Positions 8,603 to 18,500 of a stretch of DNA of 64,000 nt are shown piece by piece; the stretch's first letter is position 1, and each line of letters starts with the position of its first letter. The notes under the pieces were generated by a model that worked only from the letters and a program-made list of their open reading frames with translations, did not search any database and was not told the origin of the DNA. Made by a program: the position numbers and the translations under genes. The stretch comes from Streptomyces sp. NBC_00306 (lineage in GTDB: Bacteria; Actinomycetota; Actinomycetes; Streptomycetales; Streptomycetaceae), in NCBI RefSeq assembly GCF_036169555.1, contig NZ_CP108032.1, positions 186,001 to 250,000 of the forward strand. The letters are read 5' to 3'.

Positions 8603-9001
8603 CGACGCCCCTCAGCCAGAGCCGCTGTGACTGGCCCTGGCAGTTGGGAACAGGGTTGCCCGCGGGTGCGCGACGGCGGTGGCGAGCCCGCCGGCGGTGC
8701 CCGGCCCGGCAGGGCGCCGGGTGACTGAGCCGCGTCATCCGACGCCGGCGCAGAGGGCGCGGTCCACGAGCCCGCGGACGGCGGTGGGGATACCACCAAT
8801 GCCTGAACAGGGCCGGCCTGCAAGGGAGTTCGGGACGGTCAGTACCCCACCTCCACCGCGGACACAGTCCGTCCGGCCGGCTCGACCGAGCCGGGTTCCC
8901 CATCCATCGCGGTCACCTCGAGCACACCGCCTTCGCCAACTACCCTGCCCCGGGGACCGCGTCGACGCCGCATCGCCATACCGAGGCCTTCATCCCGGGG
9001 T
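8603..9001. other. Intergenic region with no gene seen
   Basis: About 400 bases between two divergent genes. The frames here are shadow-like (Pro/Arg/Ser rich). Its only clear element is the GTGAC-AGGG-GTCAC palindrome at the right border (9002-9015), which could be an operator for the sigma operon. Confidence 0.5.
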
Positions 9002-9015
9002 GTGACAGGGGTCAC
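9002..9015. promoter_or_regulatory. Palindrome in front of sigma gene
   Basis: GTGAC-AGGG-GTCAC is a perfect 5+5 inverted repeat lying 4 bases before the ATG at 9020. Its first GTG is an alternative start codon. A repressor bound here would block translation initiation or early transcription. Confidence 0.35.
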
Positions 9016-9019
9016 GACG

Positions 9020-9619
9020 ATGAGAAAACCTGCGGTGCGTGCCGGGCGTCTAGCAGGTGTGAGATCAGTCAGGAAGGTAGCGGGCGAGTTGGATGAGGAG
9101 CGTTTCATCCGGCTGGTGGCCAAGGGCGACCGCGCCGCATTCGAAGAGCTGTACCGGCGCACCGCGCCGTGGATGGCGGTGCGGCTGCGCCGCCGTTGCG
9201 CGGACGAGCAGATCGTCGCCGAGGTGATGCAGGAGACGTATCTCGCGGTGTGGCGCGCGGCGGACGCGTTCGCCGGGACGGTGGCCGGCGGGACGGCGGT
9301 CGGATGGCTGTGGACGATCGCGGCACGCCGCCTCGTCGACGCTTTCCGGCGCAGGGCCCACCATGCGGAGCCGCCGCCTGCGGCGGCCTCACAGCCACTG
9401 GCGCCCGCCGCGGAGGAGGAGGCGCTCGCGGCAACCGTCGGAGGTGACGTCGGAGACGCATTGCGACGCCTCGCGCCGGAGCTCAGACAAGTACTGCAGG
9501 CCATGGTGCTCGACGGGCTGTCCGTCCGGGAGACCGCGGTCCTGCTCGGACTGCCCGAGGGGACGGTCAAGACCCGTGCCCGCCGGGCCCGGATCGCGAT
9601 GCGGGAGGCGCTGTCATGA
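9020..9619 (+). CDS. ECF-like RNA polymerase sigma factor
   Basis: A 199-residue sigma-70 family protein. Region 2 is about residues 30-105 (FEELYRRTAPWMAVRLRRRCADEQIVAEVMQETYLAVWRAAD). Region 4 is about residues 145-197 (LAPELRQVLQAMVLDGLSVRETAVLLGLPEGTVKTRARRARI) with an intact helix-turn-helix. The linker is Ala/Pro rich. I prefer the ATG at 9020 to the GTG at 9002 because of ribosome-site spacing. The stop overlaps the next start by 4 bases (ATGA). The next gene encodes a HX3CX2C anti-sigma protein, so the pair looks like a sigma/anti-sigma unit driving its own ABC transporter. Confidence 0.88.
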   Translation: MRKPAVRAGRLAGVRSVRKVAGELDEERFIRLVAKGDRAAFEELYRRTAPWMAVRLRRRCADEQIVAEVMQETYLAVWRAADAFAGTVAGGTAVGWLWTIAARRLVDAFRRRAHHAEPPPAAASQPLAPAAEEEALAATVGGDVGDALRRLAPELRQVLQAMVLDGLSVRETAVLLGLPEGTVKTRARRARIAMREALS

Positions 9620-10428
9620 GTGTGGAACACGCGTCGATGCAGAACATCGACCGCTATGCGCGCGGCGACACGGACATCGCCGCCGACGAGTTGTGGGCCC
9701 TGGAGGCCCATCTGGAAGCGTGCGGACTGTGCCGTGACCGGCTGTCGGCCTCCGTCAGGGCCGAGGGCCCCGCCGTCGCGGCGCTGGTCGACACCGTGTG
9801 GTCCGGCCTCGAACCCCACCTGGACGCCGCGGTACCGCATCAACGACCCCGGCCGGCGTGGCTGTCGAGGTGGGTGACACCCGCGATGATGCCGTGGCTG
9901 GCCATGGCCGTCAGCGTGACGCTCATCGCGCTGCTGCTCGACGTGGTCGGCACCGGCCCCGGCGACGTGTCGTTCGTGCTGCTGCTCGCCCCGGTCCTGC
10001 CCGTACTCGGGGTGGCGGCGTCGTGGTCGCACGGCCTCGACCCGGCGTACGAACTGACGGCCTCTGTCCCCAGAGCCGGGCTCTATCTGGTGCTGCGGCG
10101 CACCGCATCCGTGCTCGCCGTCGTCGTCCCCGCCCTGCTGGTGAGTGGATGGGTGACGGGAGTGATGGCCGCGCAGTGGCTGCTGCCCTGCCTGGCCTTC
10201 ACCTCCACGACCCTGGCGCTCGGCGGCATCGTCGGAGTGACCCGCGCCGCCATCGGGCTGGTCGGTGTGTGGGCCGCCGTGATCGTCGCGCCGACGCTGG
10301 CCGCCAGCCGAACCGCCGTCGCCCTGCAGACAGCCGGTCTGCCCGTATGGGCGCTGATCCTCGCGCTCGGCATCGGGATCGTGGTCGCCCGCCGGGGCGC
10401 CTACTCCGTGCTGGGAGCCCACCGTTGA
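9616..10428 (+). CDS. Zinc-finger anti-sigma membrane protein
   Basis: 270 residues. The N-terminal cytoplasmic part has a ZAS-type zinc motif HLEACGLC (His-x3-Cys-x2-Cys, about residues 31-38), as in anti-sigma factors that hold ECF sigmas. It is followed by about six hydrophobic helices (for example PWLAMAVSVTLIALLL, ASVLAVVVPALLVSGWV, PVWALILALGIGIVV). Most anti-sigma factors have a single helix, so this is an anti-sigma domain fused to a larger membrane domain, possibly part of the transporter encoded downstream. It starts on the sigma stop codon (ATGA). Confidence 0.8.
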   Translation: MSVEHASMQNIDRYARGDTDIAADELWALEAHLEACGLCRDRLSASVRAEGPAVAALVDTVWSGLEPHLDAAVPHQRPRPAWLSRWVTPAMMPWLAMAVSVTLIALLLDVVGTGPGDVSFVLLLAPVLPVLGVAASWSHGLDPAYELTASVPRAGLYLVLRRTASVLAVVVPALLVSGWVTGVMAAQWLLPCLAFTSTTLALGGIVGVTRAAIGLVGVWAAVIVAPTLAASRTAVALQTAGLPVWALILALGIGIVVARRGAYSVLGAHR

Positions 10429-10448
10429 CCATCGGAAAGGAACACCAC

Positions 10449-11258
10449 ATGATGCGCGCGGTGAGCGCGGCCGAGATCGCACCGACTGCCTACGCCTGGG
10501 AGATCCAGGCGACCGGGCTGAAGGTCCGAGTCGGCAGAAAGCGGATGGCCGTCGACGGGCTCGACCTGTCGCTGGGAACCGGCGTACACGGCCTCCTCGG
10601 ACCCAACGGGGCGGGCAAGACCACCCTCATCCGGGCACTGGCCACAGTCCTGCGTCCCACCGAGGGCACCCTGGAAATGCTCGGCGAGCCCGTGGGCGGC
10701 GTGGGCGAGCACCGTGCGCTGCGTCGCCGGATCGGCTACCTGCCACAGGAGTTCGGCTACTACAAGCGTTTCACCGTGCGCGAGTTCGTCGAGTACATGG
10801 CCTGGCTGAAGGAGGTGCCCAAGGCGGACATCCCCGCAGCGGTGCAGCGAGCCGTGGAACGCGTCGGTATGGCGGACCGCGCCGACGACCGGATGAAGGC
10901 CCTGTCGGGCGGCATGGTGCGACGGGTCGGCATCGCCCAGGCCATCGTCAACGACCCCACGATCCTGCTCCTGGACGAACCGACCGTCGGCCTGGACCCG
11001 GCGCAGCGGTTGCGCTTTCGCGAGTTGCTGCAGGAGTTGGGCAAGGACACCTGCGTGGTGGTCTCCACCCACCTGGTGGAGGATGTCGCCGCCGCCTGCA
11101 CCGATGTGGTGCTGTTCGCCGAGGGACGGCTGGTCTTCCAGGGGCCACCGGACGAACTGGCCTCGGTCGGCGGTCCCGAGCACGTGGGCGACAGTCCGCT
11201 CGAGCGCGGCTACTCGGCGATGCTGCTCAACCCCGCACAGGGAAGGAACGCCTGGTGA
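10449..11258 (+). CDS. ABC transporter ATP-binding protein
   Basis: 269 residues from the ATG at 10449, with GGAAAGGA upstream. The long frame open from 9798 is a shadow of the preceding gene. A complete nucleotide-binding domain is visible: Walker A GPNGAGKTTL (about residue 55), Q-loop YLPQEFGYYKRFTV, signature LSGGM, Walker B ILLLDEPTVGLD and switch His in VVSTHLVEDV. It belongs to the DRA/ABC-2 type used with integral permeases for export or envelope functions. It overlaps the permease gene by 4 bases. Substrate unknown. Confidence 0.9.
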   Translation: MMRAVSAAEIAPTAYAWEIQATGLKVRVGRKRMAVDGLDLSLGTGVHGLLGPNGAGKTTLIRALATVLRPTEGTLEMLGEPVGGVGEHRALRRRIGYLPQEFGYYKRFTVREFVEYMAWLKEVPKADIPAAVQRAVERVGMADRADDRMKALSGGMVRRVGIAQAIVNDPTILLLDEPTVGLDPAQRLRFRELLQELGKDTCVVVSTHLVEDVAAACTDVVLFAEGRLVFQGPPDELASVGGPEHVGDSPLERGYSAMLLNPAQGRNAW

Positions 11259-12634
11259 ACACCCGTGTTCTGCGTACCGAGTTGAGGCGTTCGGTCGCCC
11301 CCTGGGCCGGTGTGGTGATCCTGATGGGCGCGCTGTCGTTCCTGTACTTGCTTCCCGGACTGTGGTGGAACGGCAGCGTGCGGTGGACGGCCCAGTGGAC
11401 GTCCATGGCCATGTGGACCCGTTCTCTGCTCGTCCTGCTGTGGCCGCTCGTCGTCGGGCTGGGGGCACTCCAGGGGCTGCGTGACCACCGGTCCAGGATG
11501 GCCGAACTGCTGGCCAGCACGCCGCGTCCCGCCCGGCACCGTGCCGCCACCCTGACGGGCGCGACGGCACTCACCACCGCCTCGGCCTTCGTGTTCCTCG
11601 TGCTCCTGGGTGCGGCACAGGTGCTGGCCGACGCCGAGTACGCGCACCTCGGATGGCTGCCGATCTCGCTGGTGGGGGTGCTCTCCCTCGTCGCGGGGGC
11701 CCTGCTGGGCATGGGGGTCGGGCGCGCCCTGCCGTCCGCGCTCACCCCGCCGGTGATGGCTGTGGGTGCGTTTGTGTTCACCAACGTCCTGCGCGCGGCG
11801 AGTGAACCGGCCGTGCCGGAGCCGGCCGTGCCGAACCGCCTCTCGCTGCTGTCGCCTTCGGTCGCGCAGGTGCGCGAAGTGCTCCTCACGCTGTCCCCCT
11901 CCGTACACGTCGGGCAGACGGTGTGGCTGCTCGGCCTGGCCGCAACGGGCTTTGCGCTGCTCGTCGCCGCGACCCCGCGCACCCGGCTGCTCGCCCTGTC
12001 CCCCGTCCTGGCGGGAGCCGCGATCGCCCTGCTCGTCCTCCCCTCCGATCCTCGCCGGACGTACGTCGTCGACGAAGCGGCAGCGGCGATGGTGTGCGAC
12101 GGCCCGGTGTGCGTGACGAAGACGCACCAGGCACGACTCGCCGACCTCGCAGGTCCCGGAAAGAAGACGCTGCGCCTGCTCCGGGACACCTTGGGCGGCC
12201 AGGCGCCGGACTCCATCCGTGAGAGCACCGCCCCACGGGAGCAGGGCGGCACGCCGGAACGGTCCCGCACGGCCGTGCTCGTCGACTTCGACGACGGGAT
12301 GATCGCCACCGCGACGGGAGAGGACCTGACCCGGGCCCTGCTCGCCCAGGGCATGGCACCGCATTGCAACGCGCGCAGCGACAGGGAGAGCGGCCAGATG
12401 TACGAGATCGCCACGCAGAGCATCGCGGCGGGCTGGGTCCTCGGGGGCCTCCAGCCGCTCGGCGGCACCGTCCACTCTGTTGCGGACCAGCTCGAACTGG
12501 CCGAACCGGTTTGGAAGAAGCTCACGGCGCTGCCGCGTGCCGAACAGCTCTCGCGGATCAAGGCGATGCACGCCGCCGGGCTCTCGTGCAAGGACGATGG
12601 GTTCTCCGCGCTGAACGGCGGTGCGTCCCAGTGA
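11255..12634 (+). CDS. ABC-2-type permease with a C-terminal soluble domain
   Basis: 459 residues beginning GTGAACACC (VNTRVLRTELRRSVAPWAG). About six transmembrane segments lie in the first 280 residues, followed by roughly 180 soluble residues (TYVVDEAAAAMVCDGPVCVTKTHQARLADLAG and on). The soluble domain has cysteines at CDGPVC and probably faces outward; I do not recognise it. Overlaps with the genes on both sides (4 bases each) mark strict co-translation with the ATPase and the last membrane protein. Confidence 0.75.
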   Translation: MNTRVLRTELRRSVAPWAGVVILMGALSFLYLLPGLWWNGSVRWTAQWTSMAMWTRSLLVLLWPLVVGLGALQGLRDHRSRMAELLASTPRPARHRAATLTGATALTTASAFVFLVLLGAAQVLADAEYAHLGWLPISLVGVLSLVAGALLGMGVGRALPSALTPPVMAVGAFVFTNVLRAASEPAVPEPAVPNRLSLLSPSVAQVREVLLTLSPSVHVGQTVWLLGLAATGFALLVAATPRTRLLALSPVLAGAAIALLVLPSDPRRTYVVDEAAAAMVCDGPVCVTKTHQARLADLAGPGKKTLRLLRDTLGGQAPDSIRESTAPREQGGTPERSRTAVLVDFDDGMIATATGEDLTRALLAQGMAPHCNARSDRESGQMYEIATQSIAAGWVLGGLQPLGGTVHSVADQLELAEPVWKKLTALPRAEQLSRIKAMHAAGLSCKDDGFSALNGGASQ

Positions 12635-13206
12635 GGTGGCTGACGCTGTACGCGCGCTCGCGACAGGTGCCTGCGTCGCTCGCCGCGGTGCTGCTCAGCG
12701 CACTGGCGGTGGTGGCCCTCGCGCAGAACGGCAGCGGGGGCCCCGGTGATCCGCAGTTGTCCGTGCTCGCCCTCACGGCGGGCGCGACGGCCGCCTCGAT
12801 GGGACTCGGCGGACAGGACCCTGCGCTCGACCGAACGGCAGCCATCCGATGGGTACCCCGCAGGGCGGCGCACGTCCTGCTGATCGGCACGGTCGTCTGC
12901 GCGGTGCTGTTGGCGGTGCAGAGTATGGGCGACGACGTGGCCACGACCGCGTTCATCGTCCGCGACAGCGCAGGGATGATGGGCCTTGTCGCCCTCGGAG
13001 CGGCGGTATGCGGGGCGCAGTTGGCGTGGACGCTGCCGATCGGCTGGATGTCGTTCTCGCTCTTCGCCCCCTCCCCGACGAGTCCTCCGTTGGAGGTGGC
13101 GGGCTGGATGCTGCTGCCGCCCGGCACGACGACGGGCACCTGGACCGCTGTGGTACTCGCGGTCGCCGGCACCGCGGCCTACGCGATCGCGGGACCGAGA
13201 CGGTAG
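12631..13206 (+). CDS. Hypothetical membrane protein, transporter partner
   Basis: 191 residues from the GTG at 12631, which overlaps the previous stop (GTGA). It has four to five hydrophobic segments (VLLSALAVVALAQ, HVLLIGTVVCAVLLAVQ, GLVALGAAVCGAQLAW, AVVLAVAGTAAYAIAG). There are no recognisable motifs. Its position at the end of the sigma/anti-sigma/ABC operon suggests a second permease subunit. Confidence 0.7.
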   Translation: MRWLTLYARSRQVPASLAAVLLSALAVVALAQNGSGGPGDPQLSVLALTAGATAASMGLGGQDPALDRTAAIRWVPRRAAHVLLIGTVVCAVLLAVQSMGDDVATTAFIVRDSAGMMGLVALGAAVCGAQLAWTLPIGWMSFSLFAPSPTSPPLEVAGWMLLPPGTTTGTWTAVVLAVAGTAAYAIAGPRR

Positions 13207-13548
13207 CGAACGTCGCCACGACGTTCCCGCCGCCGTTCGACGGTGGACGACAGTCGGCACCGTTCGCGCCGGTGCCGATGCGTGCGACGACACCCGTGTC
13301 GCGGTCGGAAAGGGCGAAGCACGCATGGCCGACTCGCTCCCTCCCCCGGCCCCGGGCGCTCGATGACAGCGGCAAGGACACCGGGGAAGGCGTGAGGGGC
13401 CGGATCGCCGCGGGTGGGGAGGGCGGTCACCGGATGCGGATCCCATGGCGAGCCAGAGGCCGGCGTTGCCCTGCGAGAGGCACTGCCAGACCGGCCGCGC
13501 GGCCCGCCCACGGCGCCCGGAGTGCTGCTCGCCGACTCCTGCGGCCGC
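13207..13548. other. Intergenic region with no gene seen
   Basis: 340 bases between the converging membrane protein gene and the SpoIIE phosphatase gene. The frames are shadow-like. I see no strong hairpin terminator or repeat. Confidence 0.5.
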
Positions 13549-15465
13549 TCAGCGAGCCGGTCGGCGCTCCCCGGTGAGCGCACCCGCGACGGGCAGTGCC
13601 TGCAACACCAGCACCGAGAGGTCGTCCTCGACGGGACCGGGACCGAAACCGTGCACCGTCCGGCGGATGTGCTCGGCCACGGCCTTCGCGCCCAGCCCGG
13701 TGCATTCCCGGAGCACCGCCGACAGGCCGTCCCGGTCATCCAGCTGCCGATGACCGCATCGGCGCTCCGTGACACCGTCGGTCACGCACAGCAGCGTCTC
13801 TCCGGGGGCGAGGCTGAAGGAGCGGGCTTCGAAGCCCGCGCCGTTGTCGATACCGAGCAGCATCTGCGGCTCCGCCGCTGCGACCACCGAGCCATCGGTC
13901 AGGAGGCGCAGCGGCAACGGATGCCCGGCGCTGGCGATCGTGCAGCGGGGTCCGGCGGTGCCGAGGCCGAGTTGCAGCTCTCCGTACAGCATGCTCAAGA
14001 GGCGCGGGCGGGCGCGTTCGCCGCCGTTCGCCACGGCTTCTTCGCTCTCCTCCGCCAAGGCGGCGTTCAGCCTTCGCAGCACCGACTCGACGCCGTGGCC
14101 CTCGCGTGCCAGCAGTCTGACCAGGTAACGGGCGAGGCCGGTGACCGACATCGCCTCGGGGTCCTTGCCCTGCACGTCGCCGAGCAGGAAACCCCAACAG
14201 TGTTCCCTCAACGGGAACAGGTCGTAGAAGTCGCCGCCGACGGTCTGACCCTCACCGTGCGGCTCGTAGACGATCGCCGTGTCGACGCCCGGGATGGTGG
14301 CCAGGAATTCGGGCAGCTGATTGCGCTGGAGGGCCCGGCTGATCGTCTTCTGCCGGGTGTACCGGTGGGCGGTGACCAATGACTGCGCGATCCGCCGCAC
14401 CACGTCCTGCACCACGTTCGCCAGGCTGTCGGTCATACGGAGCTGCCCGGACCTGCCCAGGAGGAGCACGCCCTGGCAGTCGCCGCCGGCAACCAAGGGG
14501 AACGCCAGTGCCGAGCCCCGGCTGCCCGCGTCCCCGGCAGTCTCTGGCCATGGCCAGGGGATGCTCGCCGTACTGAGAATGCCGGGCGGCACTTCTCTCA
14601 CCAGCTCCTGCCGCAGCGCGTCGATGCGCCATTCTTCGGCGTGCCAGACCTGGGACAGCCGCATACCGCCTCCGTCCTCGGCCAGCCATACCCCGCACCA
14701 GTCGGCAAGCCGGGGCACCAGCAGTTGTCCTGCGAGTGCGGCGACGAGATCCTCGTCGAGCTGGCCCGCGAGAAGCTCGCTGCCCTCGGCGAGGAAGGTG
14801 GGACCCGCCTGGCCGGGCCACTCCGCGATGAGACCGTCACCGGCGCCGGGCGCTGTCGACGCCCCGGAGGCCCGCGGAACGCCCCGTGGCGATGCCGCGG
14901 GCTCGGAGGACCGCCGCTCCTGCCCCGAGGCCTCCAGGCGGAACCACACAGACTTCTGGTCGTGGTCGTAGGTCACCCCCCATGACGTGGCCAGCGCGCC
15001 CACGATCCGCAGCCCGAGGCACTGGCGACCGGGCATGTCCTCGTGGACGCGCAGCGCCCGGGTGGGGTGGTGGTCGGCAACCTCGATGATCACGGCGACG
15101 GGTGCGTCCGCGTCCTCCGCGTGTGCCACGGGACCGGGCTCCGCCTGCGTGCGCGAATGGCTCCGGCCCCGTTCCAAAGCGCAAATGATGTGGATGTCCG
15201 TACCGGCGTGCATGACGGCATTGGTGGTCAGCTCGCTGACCAGGAGCTCGGCATCCCCGCCGACCTCTTCGAACTCCTGGGTGATCACGTTCGACCCGGC
15301 CACGAACGCCGCGGCCTGCTCGGCGAGGGTCGCGCGCACGAACGCGCGCGCCTCGGAGGCCGCCCGCTGGCTCGCCTGGAGCGTCGTCCGCGACAGGTAC
15401 CTGTCAGGGGGCGAGATCAGGGCCGAGCCAGGAGGAAGAGCCGACCAAGGAGACAGAGTGGCCAT
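13549..15465 (-). CDS. SpoIIE-type PP2C phosphatase with ATPase and GAF-like domains
   Basis: 638 residues in three parts. (1) About 20-180 is an anti-sigma-factor-like HATPase (ELLVSELTTNAVMHAGTDIHI for the N box, CLGLRIVGALATSWGV for the G box). (2) About 205-385 is a GAF-like sensor (LAGQLLVPRLADWCGVWLAEDG). (3) About 400-630 is a PP2C SpoIIE phosphatase with metal-site motifs VGGDFYDLFPL, GDVQGKD, SAGHPLPL, CVTDGVTERR and EDDLSVLVLQA. Such proteins act as combined kinase/phosphatase switches on STAS anti-anti-sigma factors. It is divergent from the hybrid histidine kinase across 89 bases; a STAS protein lies 7 kb away at 22624. Confidence 0.88.
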   Translation of the reverse strand: MATLSPWSALPPGSALISPPDRYLSRTTLQASQRAASEARAFVRATLAEQAAAFVAGSNVITQEFEEVGGDAELLVSELTTNAVMHAGTDIHIICALERGRSHSRTQAEPGPVAHAEDADAPVAVIIEVADHHPTRALRVHEDMPGRQCLGLRIVGALATSWGVTYDHDQKSVWFRLEASGQERRSSEPAASPRGVPRASGASTAPGAGDGLIAEWPGQAGPTFLAEGSELLAGQLDEDLVAALAGQLLVPRLADWCGVWLAEDGGGMRLSQVWHAEEWRIDALRQELVREVPPGILSTASIPWPWPETAGDAGSRGSALAFPLVAGGDCQGVLLLGRSGQLRMTDSLANVVQDVVRRIAQSLVTAHRYTRQKTISRALQRNQLPEFLATIPGVDTAIVYEPHGEGQTVGGDFYDLFPLREHCWGFLLGDVQGKDPEAMSVTGLARYLVRLLAREGHGVESVLRRLNAALAEESEEAVANGGERARPRLLSMLYGELQLGLGTAGPRCTIASAGHPLPLRLLTDGSVVAAAEPQMLLGIDNGAGFEARSFSLAPGETLLCVTDGVTERRCGHRQLDDRDGLSAVLRECTGLGAKAVAEHIRRTVHGFGPGPVEDDLSVLVLQALPVAGALTGERRPAR

Positions 15466-15503
15466 TCAGGTCCTCAGCGATCTTGCTTCAGGTTCTTCAC
15501 CAA

Positions 15504-15516
15504 ACACTTATAGTGT
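15504..15516. promoter_or_regulatory. Palindrome in divergent promoter
   Basis: ACACT-TAT-AGTGT is a perfect 5+5 inverted repeat within the 89-base gap between the SpoIIE phosphatase and the hybrid kinase. It is AT-rich relative to the genome and overlaps a TATAGT that could serve as a -10 element for the kinase gene. Possible shared operator. Confidence 0.35.
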
Positions 15517-15554
15517 GACGTATCTACCCATATAGGCGATAGGGGTGGAACGTC

Positions 15555-18500
15555 ATGGCGCTCGACCCGGATTCTGCCGACCCCCCTTCCGCGGCCGCTG
15601 ACCCGACCGAGTCAGCGGACCCCTCACGTCTGGCCGAGCCCACGAAACATGCACCGCTCTCCGCGCCGTCGGACCCCACGTGGGTGCGCGGCAGCGATTT
15701 GCGCCCCCTGCTCAACGCTCTGCAATCACTGCGCGACGGAGACTTCACTGCCCGCGTGGACAGGGCGGAGGAGGGGATCCTGACGGAGATCGCCGGCATG
15801 TTCAATCAGATCGCCGTGCGCAACGAGCATCTGATCGGCGAACTGCAGCGGGTCCGCCGCGAGGTCGTACGGCACGGCAGGCTGGACGAACGGCTCTCGG
15901 CGAGCCCGGGGCAGGGTTCGTGGGTGACGGGCGTGGACTCGGCGAACACGCTGCTCGAAGCCCTGGTGGCTCCGGTGTCGAACGCCACGCGCGTCCTGGA
16001 CGCAGTGGCGGACGGGGAGCTGACGCAGCGCGTCGACCTGCACGACGGCAGCCGCCAGCTCCGGGGCGATCTACGGCGGCTGGCGCTCTGCGTGAACCGC
16101 ACGGTCGACCAGCTGTCACTGTTCACCGGCGAAGTGACGCGGGTGGCCCGCGAGGTCGGCACCGAAGGCCGGCTGGGCGGGCGCGCCCACGCCCGCGGCC
16201 TGTCCGGCGACTGGCGCCTGGTGATCGAGGCGGTCAACACCATGGCGTCCCGGCTGACGTCCCAGGTCCGGGACATCGCCGTCGTCACGACAGCGGTGGC
16301 ACGAGGCGACCTCACGCAGCACGTGACGGTGGAGGCCACCGGTGAGGTGCTGGAACTCAAGCTCACGGTGAACACGATGGTCGACCAGCTGCGGGCGTTC
16401 GCCGACGAGGTGACACGCGTGGCCCGCGAGGTCGGCACCGAAGGACAACTCGGCGGCCAGGCACACGTCGGGGACGTATCCGGCGTCTGGCGGGACCTCA
16501 CCGACAACGTCAACTTCATGGCGTCCAACCTCACCAGCCAGGTCCGCAACATCGCCCAGGTCACCACCGCCGTCGCCACCGGCGACCTGAGTCAGAAGAT
16601 CACCGTGAGCGCGAAGGGCGAAATCCTGGAGCTGAAGTCGACGATCAACACCATGGTCGACCAGCTGTCCGCCTTCGCCGACGAAGTGACACGCGTGGCC
16701 CGCGAAGTCGGCACCGAAGGACAACTCGGCGGACGCGCCCAGGTCCGCGGCGTCTCCGGCGTCTGGAAGGACCTCACCGACAACGTCAACTTCATGGCCG
16801 ACAACCTCACCAGTCAGGTCCGCAACATCGCCCAGGTCGCCACCGCCGTCGCCACCGGCGATCTCGGCAAGACGATCACCGTGGAGGCGAAGGGCGAAAT
16901 CCTCGAACTGAAGTCGACGATCAACACGATGGTCGACCAGCTGTCCGCGTTCGCCGACGAAGTGACACGCGTGGCCCGCGAAGTCGGCACCGAAGGACAA
17001 CTCGGCGGCCAGGCACACGTCCGGGACGTCTCCGGCGTCTGGAAAGACCTCACCGACAACGTCAACTTCATGGCGTCCAACCTCACCAGCCAGGTCCGCA
17101 ACATCGCCCAGGTCACCACTGCCGTCGCCGACGGGGATCTCTCGAAGAAGATCACCGTGGACGCACGTGGCGAAATCCTCGAGCTCAAGGACACCGTCAA
17201 CACGATGGTCGACCAGCTGCGGGCGTTCGCCGACGAAGTGACGCGCGTGGCCCGCGAAGTCGGGACGGACGGACAACTCGGCGGACGCGCCCAGGTGGGT
17301 GGCGTCTCCGGCGTCTGGAAGGACCTCACCGACAACGTCAACTTCATGGCCGACAACCTCACCTCCCAGGTCCGCAACATCGCCCAGGTCGCCACCGCCG
17401 TCGCGCAGGGCGACCTGTCGAAGAAGATCGACGTCGACGCACGCGGTGAGATCCTCGAACTCAAGACGACCATCAACACCATGGTCGACACGCTGTCCTC
17501 GTTCTCCGCAGAGGTCACGCGCGTGGCCCGCGAAGTCGGCAGTGAGGGGCAACTGGGCGGCCAGGCACGGGTCGAGGGCGTCTACGGCACCTGGAAGCGG
17601 CTGACGACGAGCGTCAACGAACTCGCCCTCAATCTGACCACCCAGGTGCGCGCGATCGCCGAAGTCGCCAGCTCCGTGGCGCAGGGCGACCTGACCGGCT
17701 CCATCGCCGTCGAGGCCAGAGGCGAGGTCAACGAGCTGAAGAACAACGTCAATCTCATGGTCTCCACCCTCCGCGAGACCACCCGGGCCAAGGACTGGCT
17801 CGAGTCGAACCTCACCCGTATCGCCGGCCTGATGCAGGGGCACCGCGACCTGATGGAGGTCGCCGACCTGATCCTGCGTGAGCTGACCCCTCTGGTCAAC
17901 GCGCAGTTCGGAGCGTTCTTCATGGCGGAGGCCGGCGCCGAACCCGGCCGGGGCCTGCAATTCATCGCCGGATACGGCTGCGCCGAGGGCCCGGACGACA
18001 GCCCGCTCAACAACACGAGCAAGCCGGTTCGAGGGCTGATCGCCCAGGCGGCGCTGGAGAAGAAGCGCATTCTCGTCGATGCGGTTCCGGCCGGGTACAT
18101 CAGCATCGAGTCCGGGCTCGGCTCGGCACCGCCGACCAGCATCGTCATCCTTCCCATCCTGTTCGAGGACAAGGTACTCGGTGTCATCGAACTCGCCTCG
18201 TTCAGCAGGTTCAACGAGGTCCACCTGGCCTTCATCGACCAGTTCGTGAACACCATCGGCGTCTCGATCAACACGATTCTCTCCAACGCACGCACCGAGG
18301 CCCTGCTCTCCGAGTCCCAGCGGCTCACCGCGGAACTGCGGCGCTCCAACGCGGAACTGGAGGACAAGGCCGCCCTGCTGGCCAGCTCGTCCCAGTACAA
18401 GTCCGAGTTCCTGGCCAACATGTCGCACGAACTGCGCACCCCGCTCAACTCGCTGCTGATACTGGCCCGGCTGCTTGCCGACAATCCGGACGGGAACCTC

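Noticed and set aside
16131..17786. Tandem repeats considered as a mobile or CRISPR-like array
   Set aside because: The repeats are in frame, 276 bp long, and encode HAMP units; there are no spacers.
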